From contig NC_081414.1 in NCBI RefSeq assembly GCF_030272615.1, positions 239,603,233 through 239,667,232 on the forward strand: DNA of 64,000 nt, in the 5' to 3' direction. This document shows positions 12,135 to 24,277 of this stretch, piece by piece (position 1 is the first letter of the stretch; every line of letters begins with the position of its first letter). A program made the translations under genes and the position numbers. The DNA is from Cryptomeria japonica (lineage: Eukaryota > Streptophyta > Pinopsida > Cupressales > Cupressaceae). The notes under the pieces were generated by a model. It was not told the DNA's origin. It made no database searches and was given only the letters and a program-made list of their open reading frames with translations.

Positions 12135-13389
12135 ATTAACTAAATTAAATAATGATAGATTGAACACTACCTTTTTGTACTTTGTCATTTTCTTCAATAT
12201 GTTGTAGAGGAAATTAGGGACATTCACCAGTTGACCATGCCTGAGATGGCTTAAAAGCTTGAAGTGCATAGCATGAAGTTGAGACTAATGCCCTTGACAA
12301 GTCAAGTACATAATTATATAAATTACTCTATGAGCCCATACTGGTGGCAAGGATAATTGATGTATATGCCTTGGGTGGTAAATTTTAATTGAGGGTCATC
12401 ATGCATTATGAATTATACCCTAGTTGTTCTTGCATCTTTACCCTTTGGAAATGATTCTCCTACCATAGGCAATCTTATAATCTCTGCAATTCTCTGCTCT
12501 GTAAGCACTACTCTTAAACCCTTAACCACTATTTCAGATCTATATAATATTAATTTTCAGATTTGCATTATTGCTTTAGATCTGTATTGCATTTTTTATT
12601 TGAAGTATTTGCATTACACTCATTTTAAAGATTTTTCTCAAAACATAGGGTAGAACTCTAATTTGTATTTATCTCATAGGAATCTTACAAACACACGAGA
12701 ATCTAAGGCACACACTCTTTTCAATATAATATTGGTTATTTGTAGAGGTAGAAATCACTAAAACAAGGGCATTGACTAAGGCAAAATCCTATATAGCCAC
12801 AAACACACCATTTTCCAACTTGCATGTGCAGTTACAAGTTTTCAAAGTAGTCAATTTCTAAGAGATCTCAACAGACAAACACAAACCTAGCATCAAAATT
12901 TGGACCTAGATCTCAGGGACCGGGGCACCCCATTCTCTGGTCCTCCTTCGTCAACTCCATATTCCACGGGAAGCTCTCGAACGAACTTATAATTTATCCC
13001 TCCAGTTTGCAACTCAACTCAATCTCTAAGACTAGCACGTATAGCACCCTGGTCCTGTCAAATCAAGCTTAGTTTTGTGTTACAAGTGCATACCATATCC
13101 CTATTCTCAAATCTATACTTCTTGTCTCAATTCTACTTCTTTATTAGTCTGATGTTCAACTGTTTTACTCATTTGTATTCATCTTCTTTACATAGTTTCA
13201 CATCCTCCCATATTTTGCACATTCGCTTTCATAACAGTGAAAGAATATAAACCCTAGAAGTATCCCTTGACTCTATTTCACAAGATTTAGTCAAAGAGGA
13301 TTACTCCTTTAGGTGCTTTCATATTCCAAAGTTTGGATGAAAGAGGGATTAGGTCTTAAAACTACCCAATTCCATTTTCACCCAACACA

Positions 13390-16300
13390 ACTTGCAAAAC
13401 AAAAAATATCTCCTACAAGAGAGTAAATTTCCATTTACAAATTCTAGAAGATTCCTAAGACCTAAGTAAACTTAACATGTAAATAGGAACCACTAGGTGA
13501 TCTAGTTAGGTAAATACCTAATTCACGCCACCAACACTTAAGAGGCATCAAAAAGGAATTTGTAGAAGGGAAAAACTAGAGAAAAAAATACTAATACTTC
13601 AAATAATGGTAAAGATAAGAAAAATAAATGAGTTTCCCCCTACCTTGAATCCTACTTTTGGGGAAATTTTATATAGGTTTAAATCCTAAGCCTCAAAATA
13701 TAAGTTTTATGGCATCCAAAGATATGGAAAAATTGGCTAACTAGATGGTACATAATATGAGATTGGTATAAGAAGATTTAAAATATCAAAGAACCCTCAC
13801 CAAATAGTTTTTTCAAACTAAAAATCATGGATCTTAAAGGTGACTATGTAGAAAACTGAGGATGAAAGGTTCATCTTCCAAAATATTAATTCCTTGTGTA
13901 AAGTTAGAAAATTGGAGGTATAGTGATAGAATAATTTGTGATTAGGAACCACCAAATTGGGTTATAAAACTTCCTCTTTGCTAGTCCTAGTAAATTGATC
14001 CACATCCAAATTTGGGACTTTTCCTTCCCATTGTGTATAGGGAAGAGGTGGCATCATCATCCTCTAGAAATCATATTTTCACCACAACCATCCAATCAAG
14101 AAAATGGGGCAAACTAAGCACCCTTGCGAGAAGAGGATTCATCATTACTCTTCAATGTTACATCTCCATTGGAGAGATCCTCGATAGGAAAATTGATTCA
14201 TTCCCCATGAATAAAAGATGCTCTAGGAGAGGTACATGTATGATTTATTTCAATGTCATCTTTAGGATGATTATCAAAGGTTCCACTTGAAACAACCACT
14301 AAAGCTTTATGAGTTTCTTTAAAATAATCATGATATCACAATATGAAACATGTATGAAAGTGTTGTTAAGAAACCCTCATAATACAATACATCAAAGTGT
14401 TATGAATGAATCCAAGAAACATGAAGTGAAAGAAGATATTATCCAACATATGATTTTGGTAAATATAGTTGACAAACAATGTAATCACACGTGGAATAAA
14501 AAAACAATCGGATTTTGTAAATTCCATAGAGAAAAAATAGATTTGAAAACACCCAAACATAAATATGCAAAAAAGTAAGAAGCATTGGGTTCACCAAAAT
14601 TTGATGAGGTGAAAATGGGAGCTCACTAGTCTAATTATATGAACTAGTAATGAAAACCATTCACAAAAAAATCACATTAAGTGGAATAAGACTCAATAGG
14701 CTTAGCCTCAAACCTATGGGAAGCGTTGAGCACAAATTGGATCTCCACTCTCCTTGTTTTAGTTGAAATTGATTTGATATTGGAAATGGTATGGATAGTG
14801 ATGTAAAATTGGCAATGATCAACATAAACAAATAGCTTATGAATAGATATGCAAACATCAAGTACAAATATAGAAATGAGAAGCAAAGAGGAACCTATGT
14901 TTGAATTCTGGGTTCAAAAATGCAAGTCAATATTGTTAGACGACTTTGAGCATACAAGCTTGAATTGAATTAAAGACATATCATGGAATATCTACACAAT
15001 GATAAACCATTAAAATATGAGACATTATTGAAAGTCTATATTTGATTAAGGAATGATAAACACCTTAAAAATCTACCCAAGAGATATATTAATATGATAT
15101 CAAAGCAAGAAGTATTTATTCAAATCCAACCCAATTTGAAATATCTTGAATTTACCATGTATAAGAGAAACTAAATGTTTTGATATTTTTATCAACAAAT
15201 GCCCATGTTTAGTAATAATAAGAAAATTTATTCACTCAAAATATTCAAGACCTTACTCAATGAATTAATATGTTTAAGCTATCTTACCCATCAAGTACAC
15301 CATTTCATACTTTTTTATTTCATGCTAATATTAACCTAGAAAACTAGAAACTTCCAATAGAAAATTATTGACATAATCTAAAAGATGACTACACATATAT
15401 GTGTGTACATGTTCAATTGTATAGTACCTATCTTGAAAAGTATTATAAACACAAATATTCATTTATACAAATATTCCATGGATACAAACTACTCTTTTGT
15501 TATAAATTTTTCATCTTGCTAATACATACAAGAGCCTAACAATGATGAAATTCACCTAAGCTTACATAATGTACATAATAATGACAATAGAATGATAATG
15601 CTTATAACATATTAGATAGAAAGTTATCTAAAATAAAATATTATTTAAGAATATCTGGTATAATTAATCATGCAACACATTTAATGGTAGAAAGACAACA
15701 CTATTTTTCTTGAAACATTGAAATATATTAGCCATAAATCAAAGTTCTCTATAATTTTTCAAGAAATTTATAATCTAATATTTTGTCCTTCGTTGGAAAG
15801 ATAATCCTCCTTTCATATATGTTTTCAACAATGTCATAAGAAATTTTAGGTGAATTTCTATGTTTAATAATTTAATTAAGGTGTTAACTAATTGTTTCTA
15901 TTTTCCTTAGCTTCTAGCCTTTGACTAAAATTTAATATTTCAAGGAAAGAAAACAAATTGTATATTAAATCTAACTCCTTAAGAGTTAAAACTTTCCAAT
16001 ACATTTGCTCTTAAACATTATAATCTTCATAAAGCTTCTTGTTATATTAATTGATTTGAATGGGAATGTGTTCCCATTTTAGTCTTTTGTTTGACCCAAA
16101 TAAAAGAAATCTACATGATTACACATGATAGAGGCTTATATCCAAATCAAAGAATTTCTTAAAAAATTAAAAGGATAATAGCACTTCCTCCTACTACAAC
16201 CTGATAAAAGGATAAATGATTGGTAAGCTTAACAACTTCAAACTCTTCAACATTGGTTATCCATCAAAATGCATGCAAATTGTGCAAATTGGACTAGCCA

Positions 16301-17430
16301 AGCAAATATTGACAAAATGATTAAAAGATGCAACAAGATTATGGGTGGAAGATAATATTGGAGTGTAAATTGATATAATATTATGTATCAATAATGATGC
16401 TCAGTTATATCGACCTTTACATCATATGTAAACAAAAATTCTTGGAGTTATTTGTTCAACCCCACAAGCCCATGAATCACCTGTAAACAAAACACCCATC
16501 ACATATGAGGAGAAAAAGACATCATTAATACTATGAAACCTTGAGAGAGAATTAATCCAAAGAGGAATCTAATATTGAAATTAACTCCTGATGAAAAGAA
16601 ATTAACTCGTAATGAAAATTAAATAAATTACAATGAATGAATGACTTGCTTTATAGAAAGCAAGAAAACTTAATCTAAAATTAAGAAACTAAACAAAGCA
16701 AGGAGCTAAATAAAGCTCAACTAAGTGAAATCTTTTATTAGCCTAACCTTCTAAGAGTGAATAAAGTAATTAAAGAACAAGTCTAACAACTTGACTACTC
16801 AATAGTACCACTTACCTCGGTAGCGACTAATAATTATACCTTTTATGAATATATGTCCAAGTGTAGTTCTATAACGCCTAGAGTTGAGTTCTAAATGTTT
16901 AATATAAATGACTTGAATTCCCAAGATGATTGATTAAGTAATGTATATTATTTCTTCTTACATGATGTTTAAATTCAAAAACATTAAAAAAAATACCTTC
17001 ATATTATAAAATGTGGACTACAAATAAAAATTTAATAAAATTGATAAAAATAAAAAAATTAATAAAATATTAGTGGATTGATGTTCTTAACATAGGTGAT
17101 TCATGGATGTTTAAATTAATGAAGAAGTCAGCCATCAGTCCGTAGAACAATACGTCTTTTAAAAACATTTTTGTGAAGAAACAAAAATTTGAAGTAAAAC
17201 TTAATAAGTGTAATGAAAAGATATTTAGATTGGAATGAATGAGGAGTTTTTTAATCTTAGATTAAGAGAAAAAAAACATAACAATACAATTGAAATATTT
17301 TTTTTAACTTTTTTTTTTAAACAGTGTCTTGACTTAATGTTAGTATATTTCCAAAATCTATGAAATTGATATGTGTTGCTTCTAAATTCCATTGTGCAAA
17401 TATTATTTTCATCAACATTTCAAATCACAT
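13390..17430. other. AT-rich spacer without recognisable genes
   Basis: Both strands hold only short ORFs (for example 14012-14290 and 14309-14578 plus) with no domain, repeated motif or homopolymer bias suggesting coding. The sequence is strongly AT-rich, with A-runs near 16985-17060 and 17270-17320. No LTRs, hairpins or RNA genes were seen. Confidence 0.6.
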
Positions 17431-17606
17431 CTAAAACATACCAAACAACACAAAAAAATCCAAAAGCAACACAATCAGTGATTTCACTGTTTCGTTGTAG
17501 TTTTTTTCATATCTTATTAAAAAAAGGAACAGAACAGAACGGAACGTAACAGAAAACAACAATGTAAAACTATGAATGAATTTCTCTCCGCAAAAGTGTT
17601 TGACCT

Positions 17607-18584
17607 TCACTTGATCCATCCATGTTGACGAGCGAAGCGTTGGAAAGCTGAACGAGCCTCCTCCACAGTATAATCCCTGTGAGCATCAGATGCAGAAGCC
17701 TCCAATTCCAACCTCCCTTCTCCGTCCACAATCACATTCTGGATCACAACAAGAACAGTCTCCATGGAAAGAGACGGAAGCCAGCCGCTGGGTGTCAACA
17801 TTTCTGTACAAATGGCACCCCCGATGGTCACATGTCCCGTGTGAAACCGGAACTTAGGGCTAAGCACGCGGACAAAAGGGGGCGAAAATGGATATTCGTT
17901 GGGAAACGACACCTCTAGCAATATACCGCTGAAATAATCCTTCCCTTTCTCTGTCTCTTTATTAACCCTACTTTCGCTAACCCTAGCAGCGTAATTCTGC
18001 AGATCTTGATACAAACCCTCGCTATCTTTAAACAGGCTCATGTCCATCTTCACATGCCACTTACAGATATCGCTCTCGTCGGGGATTTCCACCGCAATGC
18101 CCGCAAGGCCAGAACGTGACAGATTTTTGAACTCTGTCATCACGGCTTTCAATACGCCTCTGTTCGCTCCACCAGAATTAACAAGTTTTTCCACCTTTTT
18201 ATCAAGATCTGAATCTTCTGCCGCCTTAATTTCTCCTTGTCCGTTTGCAAATGTGTTGATTATGTGATCCATAACCACTTCCAGAGCTCTAAGCCCCAGA
18301 CTAACTTCCACATTTTGAATCTTTTCGTTGAGAGTCCTTACCTTTTCTTCAAATTCTTTGCTGCTTTCATCTTGTTTTCCCAAAAAATAAGCGAGAAAGA
18401 AATCAAGATCGTCGTCATCATCATCATCGGGAGTAAAAATAGAGGCAGGCACAGAAAGCTGGAATCTGTGGCCTCCCTGACCTTTGAACTCAACGCCCTT
18501 CTCATCGATCAGTGCCACCTCCAAAGATGCATTTTTTAGTCTTTCTTTGTTCTCCGTCGTCCATGAAAACAGACCTTTCCCCAT
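17607..18584 (-). CDS. Ubiquitin-conjugating enzyme E2 domain protein, UBE2Q-like
   Basis: A single uninterrupted frame encodes 325 residues. The C-terminal half (about residues 170-325) has an E2/UBC fold of the UBE2Q type: FPNEYPFSPPFVRV, then GHVTIGGAICTEMLTPSGW, then SLSMETVLVVIQNVIVDGEGR. Cys259 in GGAICTE aligns with the catalytic cysteine that accepts ubiquitin as a thioester; as in UBE2Q relatives, the classical HPN motif is absent. The N-terminal half is less conserved, with an acidic run of seven Asp at 53-59 and a probable coiled segment at 75-95 (EEKVRTLNEKIQNVEV). The ATG at 18582-18584 gives MGKGLFSW and is the first in frame. Codon use and GC content are clearly higher than the AT-rich surroundings. 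The lack of introns could mean a retrocopy or an intronless family member. It is the only intact host-like gene here. An active E2 is inference; a pseudo-E2 is possible. Confidence 0.85.
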   Translation of the reverse strand: MGKGLFSWTTENKERLKNASLEVALIDEKGVEFKGQGGHRFQLSVPASIFTPDDDDDDDLDFFLAYFLGKQDESSKEFEEKVRTLNEKIQNVEVSLGLRALEVVMDHIINTFANGQGEIKAAEDSDLDKKVEKLVNSGGANRGVLKAVMTEFKNLSRSGLAGIAVEIPDESDICKWHVKMDMSLFKDSEGLYQDLQNYAARVSESRVNKETEKGKDYFSGILLEVSFPNEYPFSPPFVRVLSPKFRFHTGHVTIGGAICTEMLTPSGWLPSLSMETVLVVIQNVIVDGEGRLELEASASDAHRDYTVEEARSAFQRFARQHGWIK

Positions 18585-18680
18585 GTTCTCTGTTTAAATT
18601 TCGCAGATGCACAAAATAATGTTATGTTTGTCTCGCAATTAGATGATTTTTATTTTGGAAGAATTCCGTGTGTTATTATT

Positions 18681-18687
18681 ATTTATA
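18681..18687 (-). promoter_or_regulatory. Possible TATA box of the E2-like gene
   Basis: On the minus strand this reads TATAAAT, about 97 bases upstream of the ATG, a plausible distance for a plant promoter with a short 5' leader. The surroundings are AT-rich, so chance is a real alternative. Confidence 0.35.
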
Positions 18688-18959
18688 AGCAAGCAATCGA
18701 TGCAAAGCAAGTCGGCCTTCCTCGTACACAACGGAACGTCGCCTTCAATATTTTATAGATTTTAGTTTTTAGTTTTTTATTGATTAAAAAACTAATAGCC
18801 GTTTACTACTTTTATTTTGCTTATAAACTTTTGGGGTTGTATGTCGTCTCATTTTTTATTTTATGTTGGAAGAATTTTATTTATTATATGTAGATATATA
18901 AATTTAATTATATTTATATCAATTTTAAAAATTGTATTTGTGTTTTTTCTATATTTGGG

Positions 18960-19110
18960 AGGAGGTCAGGGAGAGGGATAGAGATAGGAAGAAAAGGGAG
19001 AGAGAAGAGGGAGTAGAGAGAGATGATGGTGGAGAGGGAGAGAGATACAAAAAGAGGTTGATATAAAGAGATAGAGAGAAAGGGATATATAGAGAGAGAG
19101 ATTTAGAATG
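18960..19110 (+). repeat. GA-rich purine tract
   Basis: About 150 bases are almost pure purine on the plus strand, with many GAGAGA and GGGAGAG units and occasional T or C. It lies 370 bases upstream of the E2-like gene (which reads away from it) and is an imperfect GA microsatellite. GAGA-type tracts can bind regulatory proteins, but nothing here shows that. Confidence 0.75.
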
Positions 19111-19657
19111 CCATTTCATCCATTTTTTAAATTACAATTTTTTTTATAGGTAAGCACTTCTAGTATACAAGTAGCTCCCTTTTATTATTAAAAAAAATGG
19201 TACATAAAGAAGCTAATCTCAGCACCATAGTCTATAACCCTACTAGTATACCTATATTCTAAAAAATATATACGTAAAATAATACCGAGAGATATCACAT
19301 AATTGCCTTGCATGTTTATTAGTTGTCAAGAAGGACATGGAGCCAATAATGTTGCACTCTTTCACTCTCATTAAAGATGTAATAGTTTCATACACTTAGA
19401 GACAAGTGGCAATGATTCTATTTTATTCAAAGTAATAAAATAATATTTATAGAGAAACTGAAACATGCATGCATTTACCAATCATCTACACCTCAAATTT
19501 ATTCAAAACCAACTTTTTGTTTACGGATATTTGTATGTCATTGTAGATGCCTCTCAGAATAACTAGGTTCCACTTGAGAAAACAAGTTAGTATTCACTTC
19601 CATGAATTGGTTTAGTGACAAAAAATCATCCCATTCCACAAGAGACTTGAATGTTGA

Positions 19658-20140
19658 TCAAGCTTTTTGCATTTTTCCTTTCATCCCTTTCTTTTCCATG
19701 TCAAAGGTTTCAGCCAAAAGTCTGATAATCATACCTCTCGCAATTTCATCTACAGCTTTAGAAACAATGGGCCAGTTGTATTCTACCACCAAATGGCTTC
19801 CAAAGTTGTGACCCCATTCTCTTGAACCCAATGTTTGCATGATGGGGGAGAACAAATGTCCGTAGATTAGTTTAGCATGTGCATGCCCTTTCCCTCCAAA
19901 GTCACCTCCCACAACCAAAAAGATAGCTTTCATGACTCGGTCATTCACACATTGGAACTGTAAGCATCTACATTGATCTTCCTTAGACTCCTCTAAGCAA
20001 GAATAATATGCTTCGAATTTAAAAACACAATTTCCTTCCTCTACTATCCTTAGCCTCTCAAAGCATATGCCTATTCCATAGTAGTTATGTCTGCGCTTAA
20101 TGTCCATATTTATGCATATTCCATCCTTATATTCTGACAT
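19658..20140 (-). CDS. Unrecognised ORF, 160 codons
   Basis: This frame is open for 160 residues from an ATG at 20140, in a region where other frames are full of stops. It contains cysteines (CRCLQFQC), a glycine-rich stretch VVGGDFGGKGHAHAK, and a basic C-terminal tail (MEKKGMKGKMQKA). I do not recognise a family, signal peptide or membrane segment. It lies between the E2-like gene and a broken RNase H-like fragment on the same strand, so it could be a relic of the same LINE-like insertion or a fragment of a host gene. It may equally be a chance ORF. Confidence 0.3.
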   Translation of the reverse strand: MSEYKDGICINMDIKRRHNYYGIGICFERLRIVEEGNCVFKFEAYYSCLEESKEDQCRCLQFQCVNDRVMKAIFLVVGGDFGGKGHAHAKLIYGHLFSPIMQTLGSREWGHNFGSHLVVEYNWPIVSKAVDEIARGMIIRLLAETFDMEKKGMKGKMQKA

Positions 20141-20816
20141 ATTTCACCCACGTTTTTTTATTTTCAAAACTTTAAGTTTGTCATTTTGATTTGCTTTAAT
20201 CAGATTGTTTCTTTTTTGATATGTCACAACCTATTCCCAAAATCATAATTTGGATTTTGATCCATTAGTCTGTTTACCTCAAAAACCACCATGACAACTC
20301 TTGCTTATGAACTTTATTTGATAAATCTTCATTGAAAGATAAATCATCCTGATCCCCATAGATATTGTAGCACTTGAATATCTAACATCAATCAATAGAA
20401 TCATATGGAACCACTTGATTGTGTCATGAAACTTATATTTCTCCCTTGTTTCTCTACTTCCCAAGTAGTCATAGGTATGCCTTGGATGTCATTCATAAAA
20501 TGAGAATTTCATTTCAATTGTCAAATCTAAATTTTTTATAGGCCATATGTACCAACACCATCTTGGCACTACTATCCACAACTATGATCCATAAGCAACC
20601 TGAAAAGCCTATCAATATTCCCATACATTTTCATACTATTACTCTTTCACTTAATCTCTACATTTGTATCATGACTAGTAGAACTTGTGGAGAAGGATAT
20701 GACATTTCACAAGACATACTTTTGGCACCAAGAAGCTTGCGCAACTATAAATCCTTGCCATTTGATTGTATTACTTCTCTATCTTAGATTTAGATACAAA
20801 CTAGTTCTCAGCCATC

Positions 20817-21371
20817 TTAAGTCTCTAATCTTGTCTTCTCTTTTGATATCATCTCATCAAGACCCATCCATAATGATATGTTTGATCCTATCATCTCATC
20901 TTTTGCTTGATTAACTCCATGGTTAGCAAGCAAATCTACCACCATGTTTTCCTCACAATATACATGAGTGATAGAAAAGTTATCCAATTTACTAATTAGA
21001 TTCCATGCTAACACCACCCACTTCTGCAGTTTCCAATTTGGCTTTGATTTTTTTATGATAGCCTATATACATATCTATGAATCCCCTTCAATATCGATGG
21101 CTCTCAAATTTTTTTCTTTATAAATCTTGAGTTTGAGCACCAATGCCTCTATTTTTGCTTCATTATTTGTGGTCATGCATAGAAATTTTGATGTAGTCCA
21201 CATGCATTCTCCATTCCAAATTCTAATAATACATCCTACACTAGCTTTACCAAGGTTTCCTTTTGTTGCCCCATAGAAATTCATCTTCCATCTATCCATC
21301 TTTAGGGCTTTCCATATTATTTTTCTTCTTTTTTGCTTTTTGTTTGTAATTATATTGGTAGGCCTTTTCAA
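20817..21371 (-). pseudogene. Broken RNase H-like (RVT_3-type) domain, probable LINE relic
   Basis: In one minus-strand frame, two open pieces (21371-21075 and 21017-20817) form a plant RNase H-like domain: WKMNFYGATKGN (the first acidic residue is not preserved; relatives have FDGA), GCIIRIWNGE, TTNNEAKIEAL (Glu), RAIDIEGDS (Asp), then AWNLISKLDNFSITHVYCEENMVVDLLA. Between them are two in-frame TAG stops (at GDS*ICI*). Such domains occur at the ends of plant LINE polyproteins and in host RNase H-like genes. No reverse transcriptase is seen nearby, so this is a truncated relic. Replacement of the first catalytic Asp also argues against activity. Confidence 0.65.
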
Positions 21372-22730
21372 CTCCTTTCATGTTTAATGTATCTCTTCAT
21401 CCCAATGAAGTTAGAGCACTCTTCCTTTGGGCTTAAATGAATTTTGGTTTATAAATCAATAATTTTTGTTTGAATCTTTAGGAAATATTTAGTGTTGTAT
21501 GTGTAGTGTGTTGTTGAGAATCACCTCATTGAGGATAAATTATGGTTCTTTGAGTGGCCTTTATAGGGTTGAGAAGTGTGGAACACCTTTCCCATTACAC
21601 CTTTTATTGATGGACTTGTGTGGGATTCCCTTATGGTCTCCCTAGCCCTTGGGACTGTTCTACTTTGTGGGCTTGTGTGAGGCAAGATTGAGTGTCTAGG
21701 ACCTTCTTGATTCCTCAATAATTTTTATTGTTTCTAGTTTTATTTTTTGGGGTTACTTTCTTGTAGTTCTTAAGTGTTTTGTATGTCTTGTGGACCAACC
21801 CTACCCTGTTTTTTCTCATTGTACAAGAATCCAATAGTAGAATAAGACTACAACACTTGAGAAGAACTACAATGCCTAATAGGGAGTCGATCGCTAGAAC
21901 AAGACTCTAGTGCTAGATTGGGAATCCAACACCAAAATAGGAAACTTGAGAACTTATGCTAGTGTCCTCTAGTTCCTTGTGTTGTTGTTTCATCATATAG
22001 TTGATTGTCATCCATTTTGGGGGGAAAGTTTATATACCAAAGTTGTTCCCCTCATACTCGAGAGTTTTCCAATGCTCTTTCGTTGAAAATTTTCATACAT
22101 AAAGTTTGATGAAATCTCCTATCTTTGAGAAGCACAGTATTTTTTTGATATAACCATTGTTATTTTCATTGGTGGAGGGTTCATACCTCCTGGTTAGATA
22201 ACCTCTTATGAAGGTTCGTTATTTAGTTTACGTGTTTATAGGGATTTTGTTGAATGTATTAGAGGCAAGTGTTCCCTCATCCTGCTCATTGTCCCAATAT
22301 TTGTGGTTGCATCATGGAGGGGTGTTAACTCCTACCCCTATGGACCTTATCCCTGATCCTACCCTCTATAGTGAGGTGGTGGGCCCCCCAGCTTTATATA
22401 GTTGGGACTAACTATAATTAGTCGTGACAGTGATGCTACACTTTGAATAACTAATAATTTACGTGCATCGGATTTCAGGTCTGTTGCACTCCCTTTCCTA
22501 GGGTTCTTTTCACCTTTCCCTCATGGTACTTGTACATTATCAGTCATTGAGGAATACTTGGGCGTAGAGGGTGTTCTTCCTAATTCAAGCACTTCATGTT
22601 TTACTTTACTAGGGAGAATCAAACATGACTAAATAGTAGTGGTGGTATGGCCCCTAGGGGACTGAGGCACCTCACTCAAACTATCCCCTCTCCTCCTCCC
22701 ACCCACCCTGAGGATGGGGAGCCAATCTAG
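21372..22730. other. Spacer without recognisable genes
   Basis: No domain-bearing ORF is seen. The ORFs at 21521-21718 (minus) and 22208-22411 (plus) are short and unlike known families. The 3' end, just before the chromovirus, is GC-richer (CCCTCTCCTCCTCCCACCC). Confidence 0.55.
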
Positions 22731-24225
22731 TGCAGGGGCACCTCATCAACGCTCAAATCATGACCCTAAGGATGAATACTAGGATCATTAGAGTGCCTTA
22801 GTATGTTTTGTGTTTCATGTATGCAATAAACCCCACCATGTAAGCCCATGTCACCAATTAGGCAATTTGATAAGCCAGTTGGGACAATGTGGTCAATAGG
22901 GGTAGTAGATGGTTTATTTTTGTGTTTGATAGGTTTTTAGACATGTTTTAGGAGTTTTTGGTTGATCCATGTGTGTGTATTCCAACCTTAGCAAGTTTGA
23001 CAACATTTTGTGCAAAATTGCAAAATTGCAACTTTTGTAAAATGCAACTTTTGAGTGCAAAAGTGCAACGTTTTGAAATTCGGTTGGGGGAAGCCTTTCA
23101 ACGGCTCCAACCTACTCAAAATTAGGTGGGAAACCATTGGAGAGTTGTATAAGCCTTGTGGACATGATTCCCAAGGTTGATGTTGTTGTAATTGGAGTTT
23201 GTGAAGCAATAAAACACTAAATACTACAGTTTTCCAAGAAATTTCTGAGTTTGCAGGAGTTGCATGTGCTTGTACAAATTGATTTGAATCACACCATCCA
23301 TGGAATAGATAGAGGGATCAAATAGATTTGTTTTTGTGGTGGTATGAGGTCCTAATTGTTCTGGAGTAGAGAGAACCCTCCATTCTTCTGAATGCAACCC
23401 GGAAATTGAGGGTTTGGAGAGGGTTTTGGACAAACATGGCCTTATCTTGCATTCTAGTCCATTAGAAGACTCTTCCTCTGGAGGGATGTAGGATAAGCCT
23501 TTGTAATTTAGAGTTTCCATGGTTTTTCGGTTGTGTGGAGAAAGGAGAAAATTAGGTAGGCATCTCTATGTGACTACTTAGGACAAGATTTAGGACAGTC
23601 GTCATAAATTGTCATAGCGGTGGATTCCAGGCATGCAACCCTGGAACTAATGGTTACTCGCCATCCCCCACATTCCCTTAGAGTTGGTTTTCCAGTTTAG
23701 ATTCATTTTTTGGTAGTTGCTTTGGAAAATAGGCCTAATTGCCCCTATTAGGTCTCTTGGCCTCTAAAGGGATCAGACCTTGTAATTGCAGACCTAGTCA
23801 AACCATTTTGGGGATCAGTGCAACTTCAAAAAGGGTATTTGAAATGGTAATTTTTTTGTATGGGTGTGTGGAACATTTTTTAGTTAAGATCCATTTTATC
23901 ACCAAATAGGGCTACAAGCCTTGGGGGTAGGTTTCTAAAGGAGGTATAAGAAATTGGGATCTAATCCCAAAACCAATGCTTGGAATAGTTTGTAATGGCC
24001 ATAAATGAACCAAATCCTAAGCCCTTGGGAGCAGGGTGTCATAGGATGGTGTAGGGTAGGTATTGAGGCATTTACTCACCTTGAGTAGGCCCAAGCCTAG
24101 TGAACTTGTGTGTAGTTTCATTCAAGGTGTGGAGTCCTTCCTTGCAGGACCCTTGTGATCATTTGAGGGGTCAAAAGTCTAATCTTGTTTGGGCTTGTCC
24201 TTAGGTGTGTGGGTAGGGCTCTGCA
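22731..24225 (+). repeat. 5' LTR of chromovirus
   Basis: It starts TGCAGGGGCACC and ends GGGCTCTGCA, giving the TG...CA ends of an LTR. It is 1495 bases and pairs with 28964-30461 (1498 bases). An AATAAA at 23208-23213, also present in the other LTR at 29441-29446, is a possible polyadenylation signal. Confidence 0.92.
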
Positions 24226-24230
24226 TCAAG

Positions 24231-24242
24231 TGGTATCAGAGC
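24231..24242 (+). other. Primer-binding site, tRNA-iMet
   Basis: TGGTATCAGAGC, five bases after the LTR, is the classical plant primer site complementary to the 3' end of initiator methionine tRNA. Confidence 0.95.
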
Positions 24243-24277
24243 ATAGGAGTGTTCTTTGGATAGAAGGAGAAGACAAG

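Larger units (their letters stand above)
378..13389 (+). mobile_element. Element B: decayed non-autonomous Ty3/gypsy-type LTR element
   Basis: Two blocks of sequence recur at both ends. 378-655 matches 8617-8905 (both contain CCCCTAATTAGGGTTGTCC), and 1124-1210 plus 3716-4485 matches 12530-13389. These are read as long LTRs that each received a different insertion (1212-3714 on the left, 8906-12525 on the right). Between them lie a primer site of the tRNA-Trp type, a decayed ORF region with an aspartic protease, and a G-rich tract just before the right LTR. No reverse transcriptase, RNase H or integrase is found, so the copy looks non-autonomous, or it lost these genes early. No target-site duplication was found, so the outer ends are approximate. 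Confidence 0.6.
8617..13389 (+). repeat. Right LTR of element B, interrupted by an insertion
   Basis: It starts TGTAGCATCG and ends CACCCAACACA. 8640-8905 repeats 385-655, and 12530-13389 repeats 1124-1210 joined to 3716-4485. About 3.6 kb of foreign sequence (8906-12525) replaces the middle part present at 656-1123 in the left LTR. The following five bases (ACTTG) do not match the left flank, so no target duplication supports the ends. Confidence 0.5.

Noticed and set aside
12121-12171. Intron joining two minus-strand open stretches
   Set aside because: Would be under 50 bases, below the usual plant minimum, and does not restore a common frame.
22208-22411. 67-codon plus-strand ORF with hydrophobic start
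   Set aside because: A signal-peptide-like start but no downstream domain; short and in non-coding context.
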